Shown here: positions 8,998 through 16,139 of the stretch, piece by piece
Numbering within the stretch: position 1 is the first letter of the stretch
How the letters are laid out: each line of letters opens with the position of its first letter
NCBI RefSeq assembly: GCF_013426915.1
Contig: NZ_AP023183.1
Location: forward strand, 682,001-746,000
DNA length: 64,000 nt
Source: Paraburkholderia sp. PGU19
GTDB lineage: Bacteria; Pseudomonadota; Gammaproteobacteria; Burkholderiales; Burkholderiaceae
Direction of reading: 5' to 3'
The notes under the pieces: generated by a model
What the model was told of the DNA's origin: nothing
Seen by the model: the letters and a program-made list of their open reading frames with translations, nothing else
Database searches by the model: none
Translations under genes and position numbers: made by a program

Positions 8998-9393
8998 TTA
9001 CTTGATCAACCGCAAGCCAGCCGATTTGGCGGCTTTTGCGTCGAATGTCGCGGTGTACTCGCAATGCGCGTCGTGGCAAACGCGTTCGATGAGGCAGTCC
9101 GCGAAATCAGCCTTCGAGGAGGTGAACACGCGAAGCGCTTTCCAAACGGTGTCCGCAGCTTCGACGACCAGCTCCTTTGTCCGGAGAAAACCCTCAACTA
9201 CCTTTGCAATCTGGTCACGATCTGCCGCGTACAGGCTGGACAGGACCCACACGACTTCGACCAGAGCAACCTGCGTTACGTAACCGGGCTCGTCAGCCGT
9301 CAGCGACTCGACCAGCGCACTCGCCTTCGGTGACTGCACTGCGTCATCCTGGGCGATGTAGCGGACAAGCACGTTGGTATCGAGACCGATCAT
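8998..9393 (-). CDS. vapC: VapC-type PIN-domain ribonuclease toxin
   Basis: A 131-aa PIN-domain protein beginning MIGLDTNVLVRYIAQDD, with the first acidic residue in LDTN. A further conserved acidic residue lies in QVALVEVVWVLSS, and the acidic pair is in KADFADCLIERV and the late ATFDAKAA segment. These build the Mg-dependent RNase site of type II toxin VapC, which cuts tRNA or other RNA to arrest growth. It overlaps the antitoxin gene by one base, typical of tight translational coupling. The pair probably stabilises the element after segregation. Confidence 0.88.
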   Translation of the reverse strand: MIGLDTNVLVRYIAQDDAVQSPKASALVESLTADEPGYVTQVALVEVVWVLSSLYAADRDQIAKVVEGFLRTKELVVEAADTVWKALRVFTSSKADFADCLIERVCHDAHCEYTATFDAKAAKSAGLRLIK

Positions 9394-9635
9394 CAGGTAC
9401 CGGCTCCGCGCGCCACTATCGCAGCATTCATATCTTCAATGGACACGGGCTTTGCCGGCTTTCCCACCAGACCCTTGAGCGATTCCACGGATTTTGTCGC
9501 CGGCACCAGCTCGTAGCGACCAGTTGACTCGTTCAGAACGAATTCGACTCTGTCGCCGGTTCCCAGCCCCAGATCACTCCGAACGCCGACCGGAATCGTG
9601 ACCTGGCCCTTCGACGTAATTGTTGCGGACGCCAT
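9393..9635 (-). CDS. vapB: VapB/AbrB-type antitoxin
   Basis: An 80-aa protein with an N-terminal SpoVT/AbrB DNA-binding fold, ATITSKGQVTIPVGVRSDLG then LGTGDRVEFV. The C-terminal half (VESLKGLVGKPAKP) is the usual toxin-binding tail. AGGAGG sits four bases before ATG 9635. It should neutralise VapC and autorepress through the palindrome just upstream. Transcription is leftward and the toxin gene follows immediately. Confidence 0.88.
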   Translation of the reverse strand: MASATITSKGQVTIPVGVRSDLGLGTGDRVEFVLNESTGRYELVPATKSVESLKGLVGKPAKPVSIEDMNAAIVARGAGT

Positions 9636-9658
9636 GACGCCTCCTTCCTTTCAATATT

Positions 9659-9676
9659 CCTTACTTTACGGTAAGG
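9659..9676. promoter_or_regulatory. candidate VapBC operator
   Basis: Perfect dyad CCTTAC-N6-GTAAGG lies 24 bases upstream of the vapB start, where an AbrB-like antitoxin would bind to autorepress. Palindrome, spacing and position are visible; binding is inferred. Confidence 0.5.
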
Positions 9677-9689
9677 AGCGGCAAAAGGC

Positions 9690-10547
9690 AAGACAACTCG
9701 AGCGAATGATCGCGCTCACCAACGACACCGCAGGATACGCATCCGAATCGCCGAGCCGCACGCGGCACGCGCTGCCCGTCTTCGCCGAGCACGACGCCGC
9801 ACATCGCATCGTTGCCCCGCCCGATACAGATCGGAGAGGTGTTCGATCGACCGCTCCGGGGATGCGCAGGGAAACGGCCGCTTCGATAGGTCAGCGAAGA
9901 GTGTCAGCGGTCCACTCATCGTCCACCGACCAATCTCCAAAGGAGAGATGGCCAGCGCGCCACGAGCATCGCGCACCGGCTCGATGGCGCTTTTACGGCG
10001 CGCGAGCATGGCCGCGCCACGTGATGCACTTTCTGCCAGGCGATTCCCGATCACCGAAATGACCTCTCTCACACCGGCCACTTGCGTTTTTCTCCAGAAG
10101 CGTGCGAAGCCTGCCTTGCGGCCGGACTTTCCAGGAAGTCGCACAAGCGCGAATGCGTTTGCCATTTCGCACGCCGTTCTGAGGCGTGCGAATCAGCGTG
10201 CCACGCCCGATAGTCGATACTACGAACTGCGCAGCGAGCGATGGCGTGGCGACGTGGGTCGTCACGGACATTGCCTGCCTGTCGGCAAAGTGATCGATCT
10301 CTTCGAGCATTGTCTCGATGTGTCGCGCAAGGCTGCTGTTCTCGATTGTCGTATCCGACGACGTTATGTAGTGTCTGACGTCGGGCGCGACCTGCTTTGC
10401 GCGCCTGACTGCCTCAAGCATCAGCACCATCGCACACGTGCTGTCTTTGCCGCCGCTTACGCCTGCGGCCAGCACGTGGCCCTGCTCGATATAAGACTGC
10501 ATCGACGCAATGGCGTTTTCCATCAACGTATGAATATCACGGTCCAT
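9690..10547 (-). pseudogene. PAPS-reductase/DndC-like PP-loop protein, frameshifted and truncated
   Basis: From ATG 10547 the product has a PP-loop ATP-pyrophosphatase motif GVSGGKDST at about residues 29-37, then ITSSDTTIENSSLARHIETM and GKRIRACATSWKVRPQGRLR. The continuation, GNRLAESASRGAAM through SPERSIEHLSDLYRAG, is in a second frame (about 9850-10090). CGVVLGEDGQR with FGCVSC is in a third (about 9715-9815). Family members of the CysH/DndC type continue far beyond FGC..C, but here the reading ends at the vapBC operator region. So the gene has two frameshifts and has lost its 3' end. Substrate unknown. Its ATG carries the conserved leader described at 10548-10612. Confidence 0.78.
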
Positions 10548-10612
10548 CGTTCGCTCCGGAAAAGGTGGGAGCGACCCTTTCGGGGATCGGCTCCCGAAAG
10601 GGTTAAAAAGTC
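10548..10612 (-). promoter_or_regulatory. switch-like leader element a
   Basis: Core 10567-10605. Reading leftward: CCC, then GGGAGC, CCCC-GAAA-GGGG, CGCTCCC, then Shine-Dalgarno GGAGCG seven bases before ATG 10547. CGCTCC can pair with upstream GGGAGC or with the GGAGCG containing the ribosome binding site. Confidence 0.6.
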
Positions 10613-10621
10613 ACGTGTCCG

Positions 10622-11464
10622 TTACAAGCTCAGACCCAGACTTGCTGCCTGTGCCTCTTCGAGCGACTGGTCGGCCGCTGCGAAAAGATCAGGCTGCCGG
10701 GTCGCCCGGTCTAGCCGTGGTAACGCGTTGGAAAAGCGGCTTGGCCCGCTGCCGTCGAAACTGTCAGCGCCGGCGGCCGCACAGATGTGAATACGGCGCG
10801 CCGAGTTGACCCGCCCGACATGCAGATGGCAATTGCGTCGACGCGCGAGTAGCCCCCACGCTTCGGCTGTCGATTCCTTCCACTCGGTTGATCCGCCGAT
10901 GAAGATTCCAACGACGGGCGAGAGGTATGGCGCGACGTCGTCCAGTTGCATCCCGTTCTGCACGGCGATGAGCAGTTGCGAGGGCATGCCTCGCAGACGC
11001 TCCATCCACCGCAATGAGAAGTCGAGAGAAGCGAGGCCGCCCTGCACGACATCCGGAAGGACGATCCAGTCAGCGCGCTCACCGAGCTTGTCGACGACCG
11101 CCAGGAACGCGGACTCGTCAAACGGTTCGCCTCGCTGGTAGGCGGTCCACGCGCCGTTGTCGATCGCGTAACGCATGCCTTCGGTACGGTGTTCGCCCTT
11201 CGCCGAGACGAGGAGATGCCAGCCGGCAAGCGCCAGCGCATCAAGGTTGCGGCGCGTGCCAGTACGACTCGCATAGCCCACCATCGGTGGGCGGTGCATG
11301 ATCAGACGCTCCTCAACCTCGGGATCATCGTCAGCGCTCCCATCGACGCAATAGTAATCGGCGTACGCCATCACCGCTTGCGCCCAGCCCTGCTTCTCGC
11401 CATTTGCATACGGCGCGAGCCAGCGAGGCATTGCAGCCGTTGATAGTGGTGCTGCATTAACCAT
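10622..11464 (-). CDS. dpdA: DpdA-like (queuine/archaeosine transglycosylase-related) protein
   Basis: A 280-aa protein resembling the short phage-type DpdA enzymes, which exchange guanine in DNA for a 7-deazaguanine base. Matching segments are YAIDNGAWTAYQRGEPFDE, DWIVLPDVVQGG, VGIFIGGSTEWKEST, LHVGRVNSARRI and GADSFDGSG. In TGT-fold enzymes the Asp of the DNGA and LPDV regions and the DS.DG region line the base-exchange site. No preQ0/queuosine biosynthesis gene (folE, queD, queE, queC) is visible, so the modified base would come from the host. It sits between a nuclease gene and a broken PP-loop gene and carries its own leader. The alternative is a tRNA-acting relative. Confidence 0.62.
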   Translation of the reverse strand: MVNAAPLSTAAMPRWLAPYANGEKQGWAQAVMAYADYYCVDGSADDDPEVEERLIMHRPPMVGYASRTGTRRNLDALALAGWHLLVSAKGEHRTEGMRYAIDNGAWTAYQRGEPFDESAFLAVVDKLGERADWIVLPDVVQGGLASLDFSLRWMERLRGMPSQLLIAVQNGMQLDDVAPYLSPVVGIFIGGSTEWKESTAEAWGLLARRRNCHLHVGRVNSARRIHICAAAGADSFDGSGPSRFSNALPRLDRATRQPDLFAAADQSLEEAQAASLGLSL

Positions 11465-11522
11465 GAAAACTCCACAAGTGAATGCGGAGCGACCCCGGCG
11501 GGATCGCTCCCGCGAGGGTCAT
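11465..11522 (-). promoter_or_regulatory. switch-like leader element b
   Basis: Core 11484-11520. Leftward: CCC-TCGC-GGGAGCGATCCC, loop GCCG, then GGGGTCGCTCC, an 11-bp hairpin. TGGAG lies about 20 bases later as Shine-Dalgarno for ATG 11464. CTCC can alternatively pair with that GGAG. Confidence 0.6.
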
Positions 11523-11548
11523 AGAAAAATAGCGAGGCTGTATCGCCG

Positions 11549-12109
11549 TTAGCGGGCGCGGTACGGCTCACCCTGCGACGTCACCGCCTTCCAGTCATCC
11601 AGATACGCTTTCGCAATCTCAGGATGGTTCGATAGCACCAGCATGTTTTCAGAATTCACGCGCGCGGCCGCCTGGCTGTAGTTATACGAACCGGTCTCGA
11701 CCGTCGCGTTGTCCACTACCAGGAACTTGCTGTGCTGGATGGGAAATGCGCGAACGACAATGACCGGCACGCCTGCATACGCGAGTGCGCCCATTGCGGC
11801 CGCAGCTTTTCCACTACGGTCTTCGTCGACGTTGCTGCGGTAATCGACGGTGACTGCCACGTCCACGCCGCGCCGCTTCGCGTCGAGCAACGCCCTAACG
11901 ACTGGCGGCGCAGTGAACGAATAGGCCATCACACGGATCGACTGCCGCGCGCTGTGGATGGTTTGCAGCACGAGCTGCTCCGCACCTCCGTCCGGCGAAA
12001 AGGCGACCTGTACATCATTTGTCGCGCTGAAAGCGGGTTGCGTCCATAACAGGCCAGCGCCCGCTACCAGCGCGCCGGCCACCGTCGCAATGACAATCTG
12101 CTTTTTCAT
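11549..12109 (-). CDS. exported phospholipase D-family nuclease (Nuc-like)
   Basis: ATG 12109 (MKKQIVIATVAGALVAGAGL) is chosen because GGAG lies 8 bases upstream and it gives a clean signal peptide ending near PAFSA. The mature part has one HKD motif, IQHSKFLVVDNATVETGSYN, and TGSYNYSQAA, matching the small Nuc/EndA endonucleases. These dimerise so that two HKD motifs form one active site, and they are metal-independent and usually periplasmic. Plasmid relatives (pKM101 Nuc) are encoded near transfer genes. About 186 aa, normal length. A MITE-like insertion now sits in its leader, which may alter expression. Confidence 0.82.
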   Translation of the reverse strand: MKKQIVIATVAGALVAGAGLLWTQPAFSATNDVQVAFSPDGGAEQLVLQTIHSARQSIRVMAYSFTAPPVVRALLDAKRRGVDVAVTVDYRSNVDEDRSGKAAAAMGALAYAGVPVIVVRAFPIQHSKFLVVDNATVETGSYNYSQAAARVNSENMLVLSNHPEIAKAYLDDWKAVTSQGEPYRAR

Positions 12110-12211
12110 TGGATGCTCCGTTGGTTTACCGGAAAAAGCCCCGGCCCCTGTAAGGGCCTGCCCCTTACTTAGCGTGTTGATGGGGGCCTTGCCTGGCGGG
12201 GCTGATTCGAT

Positions 12212-12240
12212 GCCGAGGACCAAAATCCTCGGCATTTTTT
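12212..12240 (+). terminator. intrinsic terminator inside the MITE-like element
   Basis: GCCGAGGA-N6-TCCTCGGC followed by A and six T. Oriented rightward, into the element. Confidence 0.6.
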
Positions 12241-12461
12241 ATACTTTTGCGCGTGAAAATCTAAAAACGAGCAGGCATTTCCGGCGCGGGCCCTGTTTTG
12301 AGCTCTTTTCTCAGTCTGACGGAGGCACTTCACTCGTCGGCGACCCGCCAAAACTCGCCATGCGTTCGCGGCAAAGGCAACGCTAGCCTCATCCTCAAGA
12401 CAACCGCCGCAGCCCGACTGGGCCGGGCCGCCGCTGTTTGTCTGCGTCAAAAAATATTTTC

Positions 12462-12503
12462 GAAAAAGTAAGAGCCCCGCCAATCCAAGACTGGCGGGGC
12501 TCT
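12462..12503 (-). terminator. intrinsic terminator inside the MITE-like element
   Basis: Leftward reading gives GAGCCCCGCCA, short loop, TTGGCGGGGCTC, then a T-rich run containing TTTTT. It would stop readthrough from upstream before the nuclease gene. Confidence 0.6.
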
Positions 12504-12582
12504 TCGCAAAATCAATCACCCTTCATCAACACGCTAAGTAAGGGGCAGGCTGTAAGGGGCGCCGAGGCGTTTCAATGCCCGC

Positions 12583-12783
12583 TCAGGTGCAGGTTTTGGG
12601 ATGACTGACCGGATATGTGATCAGCCTGCCGTCCGGACAAACGCGAAAGTCACCAGGCTCGCCTCGCGGGGCATGAACGACAATCGCGGGACGCGCGCCT
12701 ACTGCGTGCGCCTGTGGCTGCGCAGTACAGGCGCAGAGCGACGAAGAGCCTGCTGCCAACAGCAGCAAAAGTAAATTTTCCAT
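12583..12783 (-). CDS. small putative lipoprotein, 66 aa
   Basis: Begins MENLLLLLLAAGSSSLCACT, a hydrophobic N-terminal segment followed by a Cys in LCAC, compatible with a lipobox-like or ordinary signal peptide. The short mature part (FRVCPDGRLITYPVSHPKTC) contains a C.DG..I.Y core and two further Cys. Function unknown. It follows another small gene on the same strand, 33 bases away, and precedes the nuclease gene before the MITE-like insertion. Confidence 0.5.
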   Translation of the reverse strand: MENLLLLLLAAGSSSLCACTAQPQAHAVGARPAIVVHAPRGEPGDFRVCPDGRLITYPVSHPKTCT

Positions 12784-12816
12784 CGTGGTTTCTCGAGAAA
12801 AGGGAAGGTGCTCCGC

Positions 12817-13002
12817 TTACGCGGTGCGCAGATCAGAAGGGTCGCCCGTCTGGACAGTGACCCACTTGTCATCGACAAGGACGTCACGCAACAGCGAGCC
12901 GTTCAGGACATAGAGGTGAGTGTTTCCAGACCGAGGCACGGCAGGACGAACCGACACCGTCACCGTTTCGGTACGGGTTCGGGAATTTCGATTGATTGAC
13001 AT
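12817..13002 (-). CDS. small hypothetical protein, 61 aa
   Basis: A basic N-terminus (MSINRNSRTRTETVTVSVRP) is followed by GNTHLYVLNGSLLRDVLVDD and a short C-terminus. It looks like a small beta-rich protein. Family unknown. Its start is preceded by a conserved leader in which a perfect 11-bp hairpin covers the ribosome binding site, so it is likely a real regulated gene. Confidence 0.5.
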   Translation of the reverse strand: MSINRNSRTRTETVTVSVRPAVPRSGNTHLYVLNGSLLRDVLVDDKWVTVQTGDPSDLRTA

Positions 13003-13066
13003 GGCGTTTCTCGTAGGGAAAAAGCGAGAAACGCCCTCTGGGGGCGTTCCCCACAGGGTTAAAAAA
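13003..13066 (-). promoter_or_regulatory. switch-like leader element d
   Basis: Core 13029-13060. Leftward: CCC-TGTG-GGGAACGCCC then GGGCGTT, followed by a T-rich run. GGCGTTTCTCG then pairs perfectly (11 bp) with CGAGAAACGCC, which ends at ATG 13002 and contains the ribosome binding region. GGCGTT is shared by both hairpins, so they exclude each other. Confidence 0.62.
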
Positions 13067-13075
13067 AAAGTTGCG

Positions 13076-15397
13076 TCACGCGGCCAGTGCCTGAACGTCG
13101 ATCACGGCGTCGGCCTCGCCGACGAGGTCGGGCGTTTGCGAGATGAAAAACTCCCGCTCATACCCGCCCTGCTTCAGCACCTCCCGCTTCATCCGCATGA
13201 ACTGCAGCTTGCGCTGCGGATCGAGCGGACCATCGGACTCGTCACTGAAAAGCGTCTGGTAAGGCTGACCGGTGTTCCGCGCCTGATAGAGCGCAATGCC
13301 ACGTGTCAGACACTCGTTGATCCAGACCTTCTGACCACCGGACATCACCGACACCGACTTGGTGCTATCGGCTTCGGCGTCATGCACAAGAATCTCGAAC
13401 CCTTCCCGCAGTTCGCCGTTTGCTAGCGCGCGCTGCGTGCGGATCTCGACCGTGAAGCGTGTGCCGTAACAGGCAAGCAGCAGCCTGTTGACGGTGTCAG
13501 CCAGTGCGGGACCGGCGTCGTCGATCGTCAACGCGATGACGCCGTCGTTGCCGAGCCCTTTCGCGAGCAGCTTCCACTGCGCAATTTCATCGGAGAGCCG
13601 GTCGGCGCGCCGCTGCGTAGCAGAGAACCCGTTCAGGTCTGCATCCAGTCCATTGGCCTCAGCCTGTAGCACTGTCTGGGCGCGGATCGCACCTTCGATC
13701 CTGCCCTCGAGCGCAGCGACTGCTTCACGATTTGCGGACAGCTTCCGGTCGGTCTCTGCAATTGCGGCCGTCACATCGACGGCTGCAAGCTGCTTCGATT
13801 CCTGCTGGATTCTGACCATCTCCGCCGTCATACGGGCCTTTTCAGACTCGTACCGGGCAGCTCGCGCAGCCGCTTCTTCCGCGACTACCCTCAGTTCCGC
13901 GTTGGCGGTTTCAAGGCCCGTCGCAGCAGCATCAAGGAGAGGCTTGCTGGCAGCAAGTTCAGTCGCCGCCTGCAGATCACGTCGAGCGTCGCTCAGGGTG
14001 CGGGTCAACACAGCAAGTTCGCCGCGCTTTGCCGCAAGCTCCGCGACAACCGGAGCCAGTAGGTCGGCCTGCGCTTTCTTTTCGCGATACTGCGCACGAA
14101 GTTCGGCCACCGACACACGTTGCTCTTCTGCCTGCGATCTGGCCTGTAGCGCCTGACTGAGCAACGGACACGTGGCATGCATCGCATGCCCCACGCACGG
14201 CACCTGGTCGACGACTGCAGCCTGCTTCGTCAACGTCTCGAAGTGGGCCGCTTTCGTCTGACCCTGCGTCATGAGGCCCGAAAGCGCGGTCTGAAGCGTC
14301 GCATGACTGACCTGCTTCGCTTCCAGATCGGCGATCACACGCTGCAGAGGCTCCAGCTTTGCCTCCTCGTGACCGATTAGCAGTTGCGCTGCATCGCGCT
14401 TCGCCGCCGCTCCCAGAATCGCTTCCTTGCGGGCAAGCGTCGCCTGATGAGTCGTCACCGTCTGCTTTAGGACATTCACGCGCTGCTGGGTCCGAGCGGC
14501 TGCTGCCCGCTCATCGCCATCGAGCGTTTGCACGCCCTTGACCAGTTCTTGGGCGCGGACCGACAGTTCGCGCAGACGAGCTTCGGCAGTTGCCGATTCG
14601 CCCGCCTTCGCGGCCAGCGTCGCACGCTCCTGAGTCAGCTTCGCAGCTTCCTCAAGGTTCAGATCGCGTTGTGCACGCGTATCGCGTAGAAGTTCGCCCT
14701 GTGCAAGCACGGAGCGTTCGACATCCGCCTTACGCTGCCGCTTGCCCGCGAGTGCAGTCAGGTCCGTCTGGATTTCATCGAGCGCACGGCCAAGAATCTT
14801 CGCGACGTCGCCGGCTTTCGCCGACAGCGCCTTCAGGTGTTCAATGCCGAGCATCTCCGCGAGCAGCGTCTTGATCTCTCCCGCGCCATACGACGCGAGC
14901 GGCCGCCGGTTCTGCGCGGAGAAGACACTGGTGAAAAAGCTTTGAAGCGAGCCGTTGATGGCTTCGACACAGCGGTTATACGTCGCCGCCTTGCCGTCCG
15001 ACACTGTGCCGTCGGGCAAAGTAACGGGATGCCACGCGCCGTCCGATCCACGCCATGCAAGGTAGTACTCCGCCTTGCCTGTCTTACCGGGCTTCCTGAA
15101 CGAAAACGTCGAGCGGTAACGGATACCGTCGTGCTCCCACTCAAGTTCCTTCAGCGCACTGGTGCCACAGATGTGGTCCCAATACGAAAAGGCATCGACC
15201 GAAAGCATCGAGGCATGCGACGGCATGATCGGATACGGATGCAGGTTATCCATGATCGTTGTCTTGCCCGCCCCGTTAGGGCCGACAAGCGCGATCAGGC
15301 CTTCCGGCAACGACTCCAGATCTAGTGTGACGCTCTCGCGCCTCATCCCGTCACGAACGCCGTAAAAGCCTTCGAGCGTCAGTTTCAGAGGCCGCAT
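13076..15397 (-). CDS. SbcC/Rad50-like SMC-type ATPase
   Basis: A 773-aa ATPase. Walker A GPNGAGKTT at 39-47 and the Q-loop-like AQNRRPL at about 161-167 lie in the N-terminal lobe. Long coiled-coil arms rich in Ala, Glu, Arg and Leu flank a central hook-like CVGHAMHATC (Cys 401 and 410). The C-terminal lobe carries signature SVMSGGQKVWINECL, a Walker B-like LFSDESDGPLD and the H-loop region FFISQTP. With the SbcD-like product encoded upstream it should form an Mre11-Rad50-type nuclease that trims DNA ends or hairpins. It overlaps the upstream gene by 13 bases. The two hook Cys are ten residues apart, unlike the usual CXXC. Confidence 0.78.
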   Translation of the reverse strand: MRPLKLTLEGFYGVRDGMRRESVTLDLESLPEGLIALVGPNGAGKTTIMDNLHPYPIMPSHASMLSVDAFSYWDHICGTSALKELEWEHDGIRYRSTFSFRKPGKTGKAEYYLAWRGSDGAWHPVTLPDGTVSDGKAATYNRCVEAINGSLQSFFTSVFSAQNRRPLASYGAGEIKTLLAEMLGIEHLKALSAKAGDVAKILGRALDEIQTDLTALAGKRQRKADVERSVLAQGELLRDTRAQRDLNLEEAAKLTQERATLAAKAGESATAEARLRELSVRAQELVKGVQTLDGDERAAAARTQQRVNVLKQTVTTHQATLARKEAILGAAAKRDAAQLLIGHEEAKLEPLQRVIADLEAKQVSHATLQTALSGLMTQGQTKAAHFETLTKQAAVVDQVPCVGHAMHATCPLLSQALQARSQAEEQRVSVAELRAQYREKKAQADLLAPVVAELAAKRGELAVLTRTLSDARRDLQAATELAASKPLLDAAATGLETANAELRVVAEEAAARAARYESEKARMTAEMVRIQQESKQLAAVDVTAAIAETDRKLSANREAVAALEGRIEGAIRAQTVLQAEANGLDADLNGFSATQRRADRLSDEIAQWKLLAKGLGNDGVIALTIDDAGPALADTVNRLLLACYGTRFTVEIRTQRALANGELREGFEILVHDAEADSTKSVSVMSGGQKVWINECLTRGIALYQARNTGQPYQTLFSDESDGPLDPQRKLQFMRMKREVLKQGGYEREFFISQTPDLVGEADAVIDVQALAA

Positions 15398-15918
15398 GAC
15401 GACACCTCCATCGATTCGGACATTGCTGCCATACGCGAATAGAAGGCGACATCGTCATCGTCGGGAAAAGGCTCGACCATCGGGTCGACTCTCTCTGCAA
15501 CCGCTACAGGCGCATGAAGATTGCCTGCGATTGCTGCCTCGACTTTTTCACAGGCCCGGGCAAATTCGCGGCGGGCACACGTGAGAAGTTCGTCCCACCC
15601 GACATAGCCGGTAAGGGTGCGAATCTCCATCGGGGACCATTGCGTCGCCATGCCCATGTGATAAGACCAGAGCAGGTGCTGCATTTCGACGGCAGCCGTG
15701 ACAACGACCTGATTCGATCCAGGCGTCGTCGCACGAAGGACGAGCATCGGGCCGGACTGCGCAAGCACTGCTCCGCGATCCTTCCCAAAGGGTTGGTGAA
15801 GAATTGCGGGCGTGAAGCCAGCATGATCGACGAGTGACTTCTGGATGTCGCGTTCGTCCTGATCGTCCAGGGCGAACACGCGAACCCACTCAGAACCGGC
15901 AGGATAAAGACCAAACAT
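15385..15918 (-). CDS. hypothetical protein between SbcC- and SbcD-like genes, 177 aa
   Basis: Starts MFGLYPAGSEWVRVFALDDQ. The N-terminal half (FTPAILHQPFGKDRGAVLAQ, PMLVLRATTPG) looks beta-rich; the C-terminal half is helical, with WDELLTCARREFARACEKVE. No known family. It is translationally coupled to the SbcC-like gene (13-base overlap) and separated from the SbcD-like gene by a leader with its own promoter-type module, so it may be an accessory subunit. That role is inferred only from position. Confidence 0.6.
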   Translation of the reverse strand: MFGLYPAGSEWVRVFALDDQDERDIQKSLVDHAGFTPAILHQPFGKDRGAVLAQSGPMLVLRATTPGSNQVVVTAAVEMQHLLWSYHMGMATQWSPMEIRTLTGYVGWDELLTCARREFARACEKVEAAIAGNLHAPVAVAERVDPMVEPFPDDDDVAFYSRMAAMSESMEVSSCGL

Positions 15919-15982
15919 GATTGCACTCCGTTGTTGTCAGGCGGAGTGCGCCCGGTAGGGATCGCTCCCCGCCAGGGTAAAA
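15919..15982 (-). promoter_or_regulatory. switch-like leader element e
   Basis: Core 15941-15980. Leftward: CCC-TGGC-GGGGAGCGATCCC, then GGGCGCACTCCGCC. GCACTCC then pairs perfectly (7 bp) with GGAGTGC, the Shine-Dalgarno of ATG 15918. Best example of the mutually exclusive strand. Confidence 0.65.
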
Positions 15983-16022
15983 GGAAATGAAACTGCTGAG
16001 AAAGGTGAAGCAACGACTACAT

Positions 16023-16044
16023 CGATGCGTCGAAAGACGCGGTG
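16023..16044 (-). promoter_or_regulatory. GCATCGA hairpin module
   Basis: Leftward GCGTC-TTTC-GACGC followed by ATCGA, about 110 bases before ATG 15918. Shared with seven other sites. Confidence 0.5.
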
Positions 16045-16139
16045 AAACCTCGTTTCGATAGCTGTGGCAGCTATCGGAACAGGGCTACTGTTCCACTGCA
16101 GGAGAGCCATACCGGCCTCTCCCGCATTCGGGCAGCAAA

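Larger units (their letters stand above)
12157..12549. mobile_element. 393-bp MITE-like element with 26-bp terminal inverted repeats
   Basis: The ends 12157-12182 and 12524-12549 are perfect inverted repeats of 26 bp starting CCTGCCCCTTACTTAGCG. The nine bases CTGTAAGGG occur directly outside each end (12148-12156 and 12550-12558) as a target-site duplication. The inside has no transposase. It holds a plus-strand terminator-like hairpin near the left end and a minus-strand one near the right end, which would insulate it. A 9-bp duplication fits families such as IS4 or IS1, but the ends do not let me name one. It interrupts the leader of the PLD nuclease gene. Confidence 0.85.

Noticed and set aside
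8498..9283. Long plus-strand frame of 261 codons
   Set aside because: Its right part is the reverse of vapC, and the left part is Ser/Arg-rich without a domain.
9690..16139. CRISPR array or phage-defence island such as Dnd or BREX
   Set aside because: No direct-repeat array was seen, and the DndC-like gene stands alone without dndB, dndD or dndE.
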